Source: Pseudomonadota bacterium (GTDB lineage Bacteria > Pseudomonadota > Gammaproteobacteria > Steroidobacterales > Steroidobacteraceae). From it: a DNA stretch of 63,572 nt. The notes beneath the pieces were generated by a model. That model was not told the DNA's origin. It saw nothing but the letters and a program-made list of their open reading frames with translations, and did not search any database. The position numbers and the translations under genes are program-made. This document shows, in pieces, positions 16,846 through 24,968 of the stretch. Every line of letters starts with the position of its first letter. Position 1 is the first letter of the stretch. The stretch spans positions 1-63,572 of the forward strand of contig JAEWAF010000108.1 of NCBI GenBank assembly GCA_023391815.1, in the 5' to 3' direction.

Positions 16846-17844
16846 GTGGTGCTGGCAAATTGGGGTGATCTCGACCGCGACGACTGGGATGCGATCATTC
16901 TGGGCAACGGCGCCAGCATCGCCGTCGACGACCGGTTCTCCTATTCTTCCCTGCTGACCACGGCCAGCGCCGAAAAGCTGATTTCCGAGCCGATCCGGCA
17001 GATCTTCGATTACCTCGAAACCAAGGACTTCGAGCTGGTCCTGCGGATGTTGACCCACGCCTCGAAGATCAACGAGGTGCTGTGCGTGCAGGACTCCGTC
17101 GTATCGGGCGCGTACCAGAGTATCCGGCACGCGCTCGTGCAGGTGGTGCGCAAATCTCACGTCGCGTATGACACCGCCCAGCCACATCTGGACGCCGCCG
17201 GCGAGTTCCTCAGCCGCTTCGAGACGGTGATCTCGCTCAACTACGACATCTTCGTCTACTGGGCCATGATCAAGTGGAACGCCGAGCACGGCCATTGGTT
17301 CAAGGACTGCTTCATCAACGGCAGATTCAAGACGGACTGGCAATTCCTGCGATCTCCGCATGCGGACACCGAGGGCTCGACGCTGGTGTTCTATCCGCAC
17401 GGCAATCTCGCTCTGGCCGTCTCGGTCCAGGGCGAAGAGTGCAAGTTGTTCGGGAATCAGGGCAAGTTGCTGGATGCGTTGTTCGATCGGTGGCGCTCGG
17501 GGGAGGTCAGTCCCTTGTTCGTCAGCGAAGGCACCAGCGAGCAGAAGCGTCGGGCCATCGGCCGCAGCCAATACCTGAGCGAGATCTACGACAACGTGTT
17601 GCCCGACCTGGGCGAGAACGTCGTCATCTACGGCTGGTCGATGTCGGATCCGGATCGGCACCTGCTCGGTCCCATCCTCAAGGGAGCGAGGCTGCGACGA
17701 CTGGCCGTTTCGGTGCTGCCCGAGGGCAACATCGCCAGGACGGTCGCCACGCTGGAAGAGCGCATTCGAGAGCAGGCCGCCGATCCGAAGCTGAGGATCG
17801 AGTTTTTCGATGCCACCGGCGCGGGCTGCTGGATACATCCATGA
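16846..17844 (+). CDS. DUF4917 family protein with SIR2-like fold motifs
   Basis: A 332-residue soluble protein. Motifs in order are IILGNGASIAVD (about residues 18-29), ISLNYDIFVYW (middle), VFYPHGNLAL and VIYGWSMSDPDRHLLG. The GxGAS, NYD, HG and G-S-x-x-D series is that of the SIR2-like NAD-binding fold, and the whole protein matches the DUF4917 family. GTG at 16846, or at 16849, follows GGGAGG (16835-16840) with good spacing. SIR2-like domains in bacteria often deplete NAD+ in phage defence, but DUF4917 itself has no assigned activity. No obvious partner is next to it: upstream is DoxX-like, downstream is MarC. Confidence 0.8.
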   Translation: MVLANWGDLDRDDWDAIILGNGASIAVDDRFSYSSLLTTASAEKLISEPIRQIFDYLETKDFELVLRMLTHASKINEVLCVQDSVVSGAYQSIRHALVQVVRKSHVAYDTAQPHLDAAGEFLSRFETVISLNYDIFVYWAMIKWNAEHGHWFKDCFINGRFKTDWQFLRSPHADTEGSTLVFYPHGNLALAVSVQGEECKLFGNQGKLLDALFDRWRSGEVSPLFVSEGTSEQKRRAIGRSQYLSEIYDNVLPDLGENVVIYGWSMSDPDRHLLGPILKGARLRRLAVSVLPEGNIARTVATLEERIREQAADPKLRIEFFDATGAGCWIHP

Positions 17845-17895
17845 GCTCGCGTCCCGGCCGCGACTTCGGCCGGGGATTTGTGCGATTCTGTGCGG

Positions 17896-18483
17896 ATGGA
17901 CATTCTCTCCGCCGTCATCACGCTGTGGTTGATCATGGATCCGCTGGGCAACGTGCCCGTGTTCCTGGCCGTGCTCAAGCGGGTGCCGCCGGAGCGGCGG
18001 CGGAAGGTGCTGGTGCGCGAGGTGTTGATCGCGTACGTGGTGCTGATCTTTTTCATGCTGGTCGGCGATCGCGCGCTGAAGCTGCTGCAGATCGAGCAGG
18101 AGACCATCAGCATCGCCGGCGGCATCGTGTTGTTCCTGATCGCCCTGCGTATGATTTTCCCCGCGCCGGGCGGTCACGACGAGTCCTCCGACGATGAGCC
18201 GCTGGTCGTACCGTTGGCGATTCCGCTGATCGCCGGGCCATCGACGCTCGCGACCTTGCTGCTGCTCCGGGGAACGTTCGAGAGCACCTTCCAACTGTGG
18301 ACGGCGACGACCATTGCATGGGGCGCGACCGCGATCATTCTGATCGCCGCGCCGTTCTTCTATCGAGCGCTGGGCGAGCGGGGCCTGATTGCGATGGAGC
18401 GCCTGATGGGCATGGTGCTGGTGATGATCAGCGTGCAGATGTTCCTGAACGGAGTGGCGACGTTTCTGGGACACTCGACCTGA
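17896..18483 (+). CDS. MarC family integral membrane protein
   Basis: A 195-residue protein with six membrane segments. It shows the family start MDILSAVITLWLIMDPLGNV (the DPxGN motif), AGGIVLFLIALRMI and the central AIPLIAGPSTLATLL repeat of the DPxG/AGP type. MarC proteins resemble amino-acid exporters, but no transport role is settled. The ATG at 17896 is chosen over a TTG at 17878 because the first membrane helix begins right after it. The gene follows the DUF4917 gene by 51 bases and may be co-transcribed. Confidence 0.9.
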   Translation: MDILSAVITLWLIMDPLGNVPVFLAVLKRVPPERRRKVLVREVLIAYVVLIFFMLVGDRALKLLQIEQETISIAGGIVLFLIALRMIFPAPGGHDESSDDEPLVVPLAIPLIAGPSTLATLLLLRGTFESTFQLWTATTIAWGATAIILIAAPFFYRALGERGLIAMERLMGMVLVMISVQMFLNGVATFLGHST

Positions 18484-18540
18484 CGCGAAATATCACCTGC
18501 TGGCGGTGGCCCGCGTAGAGTCCTATCGAGAGGCTGATTC

Positions 18541-20763
18541 ATGAAGTGCACGCATTGGCGGCAAGCGGCGCGCGTTCTTCTCCTGTTACTTGCGACTTGC
18601 ATCGGTTCCGTTGCACACGCGGAGGAGCGCATCGGGCTCGTGCTCGGTGGCGGCGGAGCGCGAGGGGCTGCTCACATCGGCGTGTTGAAAGTGCTGGAAC
18701 GCGAGCGTATTCCGATTCACGCGATCACCGGCACCAGCGTCGGCTCCATCGTCGGCGGTTTGTATGCTGCCGGCTACTCACCGGACGAGATCGAGCACGC
18801 TATCGGCTCCATCGACTGGATCGACATCTTTCACGACGACACCGCCCGTCGCGAACGGCCGATGCGGCAGAAAGAAACCGACATCGGCATCGTGGCCAAC
18901 CTCGAAGTCGGATTGGAAGACGGCAACCTGCGATTTCCGACCACGCTGGTGCGCGGGCAGAAGCTCGGACTATGGCTGCGCCGGATGTTTCTAGGGCGCG
19001 GCAAGGTCGAAAGCTTCGACGACCTGCCGATTCCGTTTCGCTGTGTCGCCACCGACATCGGCCAGGTGAAGCCGGTCGTGTTCGAGTCCGGCGATCTGGC
19101 GCTGGCGGTGCGGGCGAGCATGGCGGTGCCGGGCGCATTTGCGCCGGTGAAACACGACGGCCGCGTGCTCGTGGACGGCGGCATCGTCAATAACATTCCC
19201 ATCGACGTGGCTCGTGAGATGGGCGTCGACCGCGTGATCGTCGTCGATGTGGGGCAGCCGCTCGCGCCGGCGGAATCGGTGGAAAGTGGCGTGCAGGTGC
19301 TCGTGCAAATGGTCAGCGGCATGATGCGCGATCGTACCGAGCAGAGCCTGAGCAAACTCAGCAGCCGCGACGTGCTGTTGCGTCCGGAGTTGGGCGCGCT
19401 GACGAGCGCGAGCTTTCAGCAGGCCATCGAAGGCGTCGATGCGGGCGAAAAAGCTGCGGCCGCCGCAGTCGCGCAGTTGCGTGAGCTGTCTGTTTCCGAC
19501 GTTGAATATCAAGCCTGGCGAAGCAGACAGCGCGCGTCGTACTCGCCGCCGGAAACCGTTGCATTCGTCGATGTGGACACGTCACAGAGCGCAACATCGG
19601 AGTTCGTGCGCGATCGGCTCAACACCAAGTCGGGCCATCGGCTCGATCTGAAGCAATTGGAGGACGACGTCACCGGCGCGTTCGGTCGTGGCACCTACCA
19701 GTCGATCTCCTATCACCTGGAGACGGATGCGCAGGGAAGGGAAGGGCTGCGAGTGGTGCCGGTGGATGCCGCCATCGGCCGCACCCTGTTCCGCGCCGGC
19801 CTGCAAATCGACGATGATTTCGCCGGCAACAGCGACTACCAATTGAACGTGGAAGGCCGGGTGACGGGTCTGACGGATAAGGGCGGCGAGTGGCGTAGCC
19901 TGGTCGGATTGGGGCGAGTGCTTTCGCTCACCACCGATCTGTATCTGCCGTTCGCCGAACGGGGCAACTGGTTCGTCGCGCCCTCGCTCGAGTACAGCGC
20001 GCTCAATCAGCCGTTCGTGGCGCAGGGTGACACGGTCGCCCAATACCGTCTCACCACCTATGGTGGCGCTTTCAAGATCGGTCGTGACATCGGCGATCGA
20101 TTGCAGCTGTCGGCGTCGCTGGTGCGCAGTCGCGCGCGAGCCGATTTGAAAGTCGGCTTGCCGGAGTTTGGCGAGCTCGATTCCGAAGATGTGGGCGGTG
20201 TGGAGGCCGGCATTCTTTGGGACAGTCTGGACAACGTGCGTTTCCCCCGGCACGGCATGCGCACCGAGATCACCTATACGATGTTCGATACCTCGTTCGG
20301 CTCCGATCAGGATGGGGATCTGCTGCGCATCTCGTTCGACAAGGCATTCAGCGTCGGTCGCAATACCGTGATGCTCGGCGGCCGCGCCTCGCTGTCGAAG
20401 GACGAGACCGGCGCCTTGCAGACATTGTCCACCCTGGGCGGACTGACGTTTCTTTCGGGCTTGAGCGAGCGCGAGTTGATCGGTACTCAGATGTTGTTCT
20501 TTCGCGGCATCTATTATCGACGCCTGACCCAGCAGAGCCTGCTGTTCGATATGCCCGTCTACCTCGCGGGCAGTCTGGAGGCGGGCAACGCCTGGCTCGA
20601 CAAGCACGACGTCTCGACCGGCGATCTGATCAAGGCCGGCAGCGTATTCCTCGGCCTCGATTTACCGATCGGCCCGCTGCAGCTGGGCTACGGCCGCACG
20701 TTCGACGGACGCGATGCCGTCTATCTCAGCTTCGGCTCGCTGGTGTTGCCCAACTATCGCTGA
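18541..20763 (+). CDS. Patatin-Omp85 fusion, PlpD-like type Vd autotransporter phospholipase
   Basis: A 740-residue secreted outer-membrane protein. A signal peptide ends near VAHAEE (about residue 28). The patatin domain follows with oxyanion loop LGGGGARGAAH (about 36-45), nucleophile elbow GTSVGS (Ser about 66) and catalytic VDGG (Asp about 212). A POTRA-like linker precedes a 16-stranded Omp85/BamA-type barrel whose signature segments include GYGRTFDGRDAVYLSFGS near the end. This is the layout of Pseudomonas PlpD, where the barrel carries a lipase to the cell surface. Both catalytic residues are present, so phospholipase A activity is expected. It stands alone, with a GC-rich palindrome after the stop. 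Confidence 0.93.
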   Translation: MKCTHWRQAARVLLLLLATCIGSVAHAEERIGLVLGGGGARGAAHIGVLKVLERERIPIHAITGTSVGSIVGGLYAAGYSPDEIEHAIGSIDWIDIFHDDTARRERPMRQKETDIGIVANLEVGLEDGNLRFPTTLVRGQKLGLWLRRMFLGRGKVESFDDLPIPFRCVATDIGQVKPVVFESGDLALAVRASMAVPGAFAPVKHDGRVLVDGGIVNNIPIDVAREMGVDRVIVVDVGQPLAPAESVESGVQVLVQMVSGMMRDRTEQSLSKLSSRDVLLRPELGALTSASFQQAIEGVDAGEKAAAAAVAQLRELSVSDVEYQAWRSRQRASYSPPETVAFVDVDTSQSATSEFVRDRLNTKSGHRLDLKQLEDDVTGAFGRGTYQSISYHLETDAQGREGLRVVPVDAAIGRTLFRAGLQIDDDFAGNSDYQLNVEGRVTGLTDKGGEWRSLVGLGRVLSLTTDLYLPFAERGNWFVAPSLEYSALNQPFVAQGDTVAQYRLTTYGGAFKIGRDIGDRLQLSASLVRSRARADLKVGLPEFGELDSEDVGGVEAGILWDSLDNVRFPRHGMRTEITYTMFDTSFGSDQDGDLLRISFDKAFSVGRNTVMLGGRASLSKDETGALQTLSTLGGLTFLSGLSERELIGTQMLFFRGIYYRRLTQQSLLFDMPVYLAGSLEAGNAWLDKHDVSTGDLIKAGSVFLGLDLPIGPLQLGYGRTFDGRDAVYLSFGSLVLPNYR

Positions 20764-20772
20764 TCTTTTCGG

Positions 20773-20788
20773 AGCCGGCGCCGGCTTT
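20773..20788. terminator. Possible intrinsic terminator between convergent genes
   Basis: AGCCGGCGCCGGCT (20773-20786) is a perfect palindrome followed by TT. On the minus strand the reverse complement is followed by CC and then AAAAGATC, so it favours the plus direction. Only a 5-bp stem with a GCGC loop forms, and the T run is short, so this is a modest candidate. Confidence 0.35.
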
Positions 20789-21713
20789 ACTTCAATCCGC
20801 GCATTTGAACTTTCCATTCGCTGTCGGCGCAAAGCGCGCAGCGTTCGCCGACGAACATTCCTTTGCTGGCGGGTGAATCGTCGCCGAGCAGTTGCCACTT
20901 GATCCACGCGACCGCAACGTCTCCAAACGGACCGCCGTTGTCTTCGGAATAGGTGCCGCCGTGGCCGATCGTCGGGCGCACGGCGTGGAAGACGGGAATG
21001 TTTGCGGGCATGGTCTCGAAATCGCGCAGGCCGTTGGGATGAGCCACGTCCTGTGGGCCGCCGGTCACGATCAGCACCGAGCCGTGGAGGGCGTTGAAGA
21101 TCGCGGCGTTCGGTTCGAGCAGTCCGCTGTTCCAGATCCCGACCGTCGTGACGCGCTTGTCGCCGGATGCGCCGTAGGCCATGAGACCGCCGCAGGACAT
21201 GCCCATCACGGCGACTTTGCTCATGTCGATGTGATTGAAAAAGCGGTTGTCGGGTTGTTTGTTGCGAGCTTCGATCCAGTCGAGCGCGGCGATGAGAGCG
21301 GTGCCGTCTGGTTTGAGCGAGCTTGGCGTGGGGCGTGGCGGCGGCTCACGGCGCTGCTCGGGAGGAGTGCGTTTCTCGGGGATCGGCGGACCATCGGCGA
21401 TGATCACCACGCCCTGCGAGGCAATCTCGGCGAGGAACTCGGCGAACAGCAAGCCGGATTTTTTACACGCGCCGTTGCCCCAGACCATCACCGGATGTTT
21501 GATCGCGCCCAGCTTCGCCGGGCGATAGATGGTGTGTGTGAGCAACGAGTCGTCGTGCTCGATGACGACGTCGTAGTCACCCGAGGGTGGATTGCCGATC
21601 AGGTCGGCCTGGATCGTTTTCACGCCCGCCGTTTCGCTCGCCGCTGCGGCTGCGGCCGTGCCTGTGCCTGCTGATAAGAAGATGCATGTTAGAAGCAGAT
21701 GTTTGATGTTCAT
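20787..21713 (-). CDS. Secreted alpha/beta hydrolase
   Basis: A 308-residue protein with a clear signal peptide (MNIKHLLLTCIFLSAGTGTA) and an alpha/beta-hydrolase core. The nucleophile elbow is VMGMSCGGLMAYG (GxSxG, Ser in GMSCGG). IVTGGPQDVAHP would supply the Asp, and AVRPTIGHGGTYSE the catalytic His. A proline- and arginine-rich loop (RREPPPRPTPSS) precedes the core helix. Closest in layout to chlorophyllase/dienelactone-hydrolase-like secreted esterases; the substrate is unknown. A Cys pair near the end (ERCALCADSE) could form a disulfide. It points away from the inverted-repeat region at 21765-21996. Confidence 0.8.
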   Translation of the reverse strand: MNIKHLLLTCIFLSAGTGTAAAAAASETAGVKTIQADLIGNPPSGDYDVVIEHDDSLLTHTIYRPAKLGAIKHPVMVWGNGACKKSGLLFAEFLAEIASQGVVIIADGPPIPEKRTPPEQRREPPPRPTPSSLKPDGTALIAALDWIEARNKQPDNRFFNHIDMSKVAVMGMSCGGLMAYGASGDKRVTTVGIWNSGLLEPNAAIFNALHGSVLIVTGGPQDVAHPNGLRDFETMPANIPVFHAVRPTIGHGGTYSEDNGGPFGDVAVAWIKWQLLGDDSPASKGMFVGERCALCADSEWKVQMRGLK

Positions 21714-22080
21714 GTGCGTGCGTCTAAGAGGCGGAGTTCATCGGTTCGAACTGTGGCTCGCGTCTGCCGGGAAGGGGTGTCTGCTCCCGGCACCGCGCTC
21801 GCCCGTCGCGCATCGCGCTCCTAGGCGCCCATTGCCCTGCGCAGTCCTGCTCCGGGCCAGCCCAGGGTGTACATCCATGTACACCCGCTCGGCGGAGCGA
21901 AGCCGTGCTTCGCTGAAAGGCACCGCCGAGCCCATGATGAGCGCTGATTTCGAAAACACGTCCCTGTATTTCGAATCTGCCGGGAGCAGACACCCCATTA
22001 CCGACAGCCGCCGATGCGTCGGGTTCGGTGTCAGGCTTCTTCGATGCTTTGGCTTCTTCCATGCAAAACCTCTTCTCCGC
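21714..22080. repeat. Non-coding stretch with nested inverted repeats (possible non-autonomous element)
   Basis: No gene is supported in these 367 bases. Several perfect inverted repeats are present. A 19-bp pair, GGGGTGTCTGCTCCCGGCA at 21774-21792 and its exact complement at 21978-21996, bounds a 223-base unit. The left copy also forms an 8-bp hairpin with TGCCGGGA at 21765-21772. Inside the unit are a 10-bp stem with a 2-base loop (GGGTGTACAT/ATGTACACCC, 21865-21886) and a two-part stem: GCTCGGCGG with CCGCCGAGC at 21887-21931, enclosing AGCGAAGC/GCTTCGCT at 21896-21914. This could be a MITE-like element, a REP-type repeat or a structured RNA. No transposase is nearby. Confidence 0.6.
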
Positions 22081-24750
22081 CTACCAACTCTTCCGCACAC
22101 CGACCGCGAACAACCTTCCGATCGGGCTAGTGGACTGCGGGTCATACCCGCCGCTGATATTCACAAACGGCGGATCCTCGTCCGTCGCGTTCTGCACATC
22201 CAGCGCGACGGTCAGCCCCTCCGACCATCGCGTCAGCTCATAACCGAGATGCAGATCGACCGTCCGGTACGCATCGATCCCACGCGGTGCCGCGACCCCA
22301 ACTTGTTCATACGAGCTCACGTAGTTGAAAAACGCCACCGCGCTGAATGCATTCCGCCGCCATCCCAACTCGGCGCGGCCGCGGAAGCGTTGGGGGAAGT
22401 TCAGGGTGTTGAGGACGTCCACTTGAGGAGCGCCGGGCGCTTGGGACGTGGTGAGTTTGGTGAAGTAGGAGCCGTTGAAGCCGGCGCTCAACCGGCCGCC
22501 AGCGAGATCCCAGTCGTAGTCGATTACGGCATCGAGACCTTTCGCGATCGTCTCGCCGAGGTTCTGTCGCCGACCGTCTTGAATGTAAGTAACCGTCGCC
22601 GGATTGATGGATGAATTGATGGGCAGACCCGACGCAAGCAACGCGGCCACTTGCTCCGCGGTGGGATTGAGAATGCGGTAGGGCGCATAGATCGGGTTCG
22701 TGAGCAGCCCCGCCGTGCCACGCAAGCCCACGATCTGATTTTCGTAGTCGATGCTGAAATAAGTGAGCGAAGCGCGCAGGTTCGGCAGAGCTTGCGGGGT
22801 GTATTCCAAACCGGCGGACCAGGTGGTGGCCTCTTCCGGTTTCACATCGGGATTGCCGCCGGCGATGCCGATGCCTTGGCAAGTGGTCGCGGGCGGGCGG
22901 TGATCGCAGGGGAGAGTGTCGCCATACAAACCATAGCCGCCGGAGCGTGGATCGTTTTCAGCGAGGCCGGGCGCGCGGAACGAGGTGCCCCAGCTGCCGC
23001 GAAGCGCGAGGTCGGTGAAGGGACGCCAGGTGACGCCGATTTTCGGATTGAAGGTGTCGCCGAAATCGCTGTATTCCTCGTAGCGGCCGGCCAGCGACAC
23101 ACCGAGCTCTTGTGTGGAGTTCTGCGCGCCGAGGATGGGCACATAGGCTTCTGCGAATGCGGCGCGAACGTCGCGAGAGATATTGCTTGGCACGTACACC
23201 GGTGCGACGGCGGAGCCCTGGGTGAGAAGTCCGCCAAGGCCCTCGTCGCGATACTCGGCGCCGACGGCCAGACGCGCATCGCCGCCCGGCAACGACAACA
23301 CCGGTCCGTCGGCCTGCACGGCCGCGACAGTCATATCGGTGTCGCCTTGAATGATGAACAAACCGTTCCGGATCGCGGCGACGGTGGCGGGATTGGAGAG
23401 CCCGCCGGCACCGAAAGGATTGAAAGCCGACGACGGATTCGTATCGGCCAGCGCGGCGTTGATGCCGCCGGGGGTGGTGTTGAGATTCTGGGTACGCCGC
23501 ACGAAATCTTCGCTCTTGCCGTGAGCGACGTATGTTTCCGCCTGCCACGTCGTGGAAATATCGAAGCGCGCTCCGAGCACGGCTTCCCACGATTCAGCTT
23601 CGCCGGGATTTTCGGGAATGCCGCCGTCGTTCGCGAAATCGTACTGCACGGTGATCGGGCCAGTGCCGCCCGTGGGATTGACGTAGTAAGGGTTCGCTCC
23701 GGTCACCGTGAGATTGGAAACCACTTGAGAGTCTTTCAGAGAGAACGAGCGTTGAGAGAAATAGCCCTCGGCGAACAACGTCACTACATCGCCCACGTCC
23801 TGAGTCACCGCGACGAATGCGCTGGTACGCCTCATGTCGGGAATGATGTCGCCCCGCTTGAGATTGTCACAGAGGTTTCGAGTGTTCGGCGTGAATGACG
23901 CAGGGGTCAGTCCGGCGCCGGTCGAGTTGACGGGCATGGCATAAGGAACGCCGCCGACCAGAATGGTGCCGGGTGAGCACTGTTGTGAGCGCAGATCGTC
24001 GCCACCGAAGCGACGCAAATCCGATGTGTAAAAGTCTCGGTCCTTGCCCTCGAGCGCGCTGTGATAACTGTGTTCGATGGCGGCCATCGCGTGGCCCGTG
24101 CTCCAGCCGAAGCCGCCGATCTGCGCGACGGACCAATCGTAGTAACCATCGGCCGCGCCGTAACGCGCCGAACTTTCCGCGCCGTTGAAATCGCGTCTCG
24201 GCACGAGATTCACGACGCCGGTCACCGCATCGGAGCCGTAGATTGCGGAGCCGCCATCCGCGACCACTTCGAGACGTTCGACCGCGATGGAGGGAATAAC
24301 CGAAGCATCCGTGAACTGGCCTTGGGTGCCAGCGGGCGGCATGCGGCGTCCACCGAGTAGCAGCAACGTTGCATTCGAGCCGATGCCGCGCAAGTTCACA
24401 GCAACGCCACGAGTCGCGTTGGCCGCGCCGTTTTGCGCACCGGAGGCGGTCTCCGAAGCGCCGAGGCCGACGATCTGCGGCAGTTTTCGGATCAGATCGC
24501 TCGTGGTCGCCGCGCCGGTTTCGACGATGACGTCGCGATCCAATGCAATGACAGCGGATCCGGTCGGTTCCACGCCTCGAATGCGGCTGCCCGTGACCAC
24601 GACTTCGCTCAAGTTCTCGGCGCTCGGTGTTTCGTTCTGAGCGAATACTTGTGGCGCGCTGAGCGAGGCTGCGGTGAGTGCGAGGCAGACTGCGCGATGA
24701 AGTGCGCGACGTGATGAGCAGTCGACGCTGATCGATGCGTGGCCCGTCAT
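22081..24750 (-). CDS. TonB-dependent outer-membrane receptor
   Basis: An 889-residue receptor starting at 24750 (MTGHASISVD), with GGGGGA about 6 bases upstream; the longer frame to 25014 overlaps the divergent gene. The signal peptide ends near QVFAQNE. The plug carries VVVTGSRIRGVEPTGSAV, VNLRGIGSNATLLLLGGRRM and VEVVADGGSAIYGSDAVTGV. The barrel ends with a terminal aromatic (GVRKSW). The RGIGSNATLLLLGGRR pattern is common in receptors from sphingomonads and Steroidobacter-like bacteria that take up plant or steroid compounds. It is divergent from the tannase-led operon across about 218 bases, so it probably imports that operon's substrate. Confidence 0.95.
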   Translation of the reverse strand: MTGHASISVDCSSRRALHRAVCLALTAASLSAPQVFAQNETPSAENLSEVVVTGSRIRGVEPTGSAVIALDRDVIVETGAATTSDLIRKLPQIVGLGASETASGAQNGAANATRGVAVNLRGIGSNATLLLLGGRRMPPAGTQGQFTDASVIPSIAVERLEVVADGGSAIYGSDAVTGVVNLVPRRDFNGAESSARYGAADGYYDWSVAQIGGFGWSTGHAMAAIEHSYHSALEGKDRDFYTSDLRRFGGDDLRSQQCSPGTILVGGVPYAMPVNSTGAGLTPASFTPNTRNLCDNLKRGDIIPDMRRTSAFVAVTQDVGDVVTLFAEGYFSQRSFSLKDSQVVSNLTVTGANPYYVNPTGGTGPITVQYDFANDGGIPENPGEAESWEAVLGARFDISTTWQAETYVAHGKSEDFVRRTQNLNTTPGGINAALADTNPSSAFNPFGAGGLSNPATVAAIRNGLFIIQGDTDMTVAAVQADGPVLSLPGGDARLAVGAEYRDEGLGGLLTQGSAVAPVYVPSNISRDVRAAFAEAYVPILGAQNSTQELGVSLAGRYEEYSDFGDTFNPKIGVTWRPFTDLALRGSWGTSFRAPGLAENDPRSGGYGLYGDTLPCDHRPPATTCQGIGIAGGNPDVKPEEATTWSAGLEYTPQALPNLRASLTYFSIDYENQIVGLRGTAGLLTNPIYAPYRILNPTAEQVAALLASGLPINSSINPATVTYIQDGRRQNLGETIAKGLDAVIDYDWDLAGGRLSAGFNGSYFTKLTTSQAPGAPQVDVLNTLNFPQRFRGRAELGWRRNAFSAVAFFNYVSSYEQVGVAAPRGIDAYRTVDLHLGYELTRWSEGLTVALDVQNATDEDPPFVNISGGYDPQSTSPIGRLFAVGVRKSW

Positions 24751-24821
24751 GAATTCCCCCAAGTCATCGTTGTGTGTTCGTATCGAGCGCGCCAAGTAAT
24801 AACACAAATTCAAATTATCAA

Positions 24822-24839
24822 CGCGTCTGTATTGACGCG
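24822..24839. promoter_or_regulatory. Inverted repeat in the divergent receptor/tannase-family promoter region
   Basis: CGCGTC and GACGCG (24822-24827 and 24834-24839) form a perfect 6-bp inverted repeat around TGTATT. The repeat lies in the AT-rich part of the intergenic space between the receptor start (24750) and the tannase-family start (24969). Its central position fits an operator for both directions. No regulator gene is present in the cluster, so the protein that would bind is unknown. Confidence 0.3.
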
Positions 24840-24968
24840 AAGCAGACGGAAGAAAACAATCGGCGCCGCTTCGGATGTTTGCGTCGTCAAGCCATATGAA
24901 GTGCTTATGAAGGCATATCGGTTTGCTTATGGAACGACGTGATGAATGTTTGCATCGGGGGATGCTGG

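Noticed and set aside
16777..18474. Minus-strand frame of 565 residues over DUF4917 and MarC genes
   Set aside because: The plus strand has two family matches; the antisense peptide is His/Gln/Arg-rich without domain.
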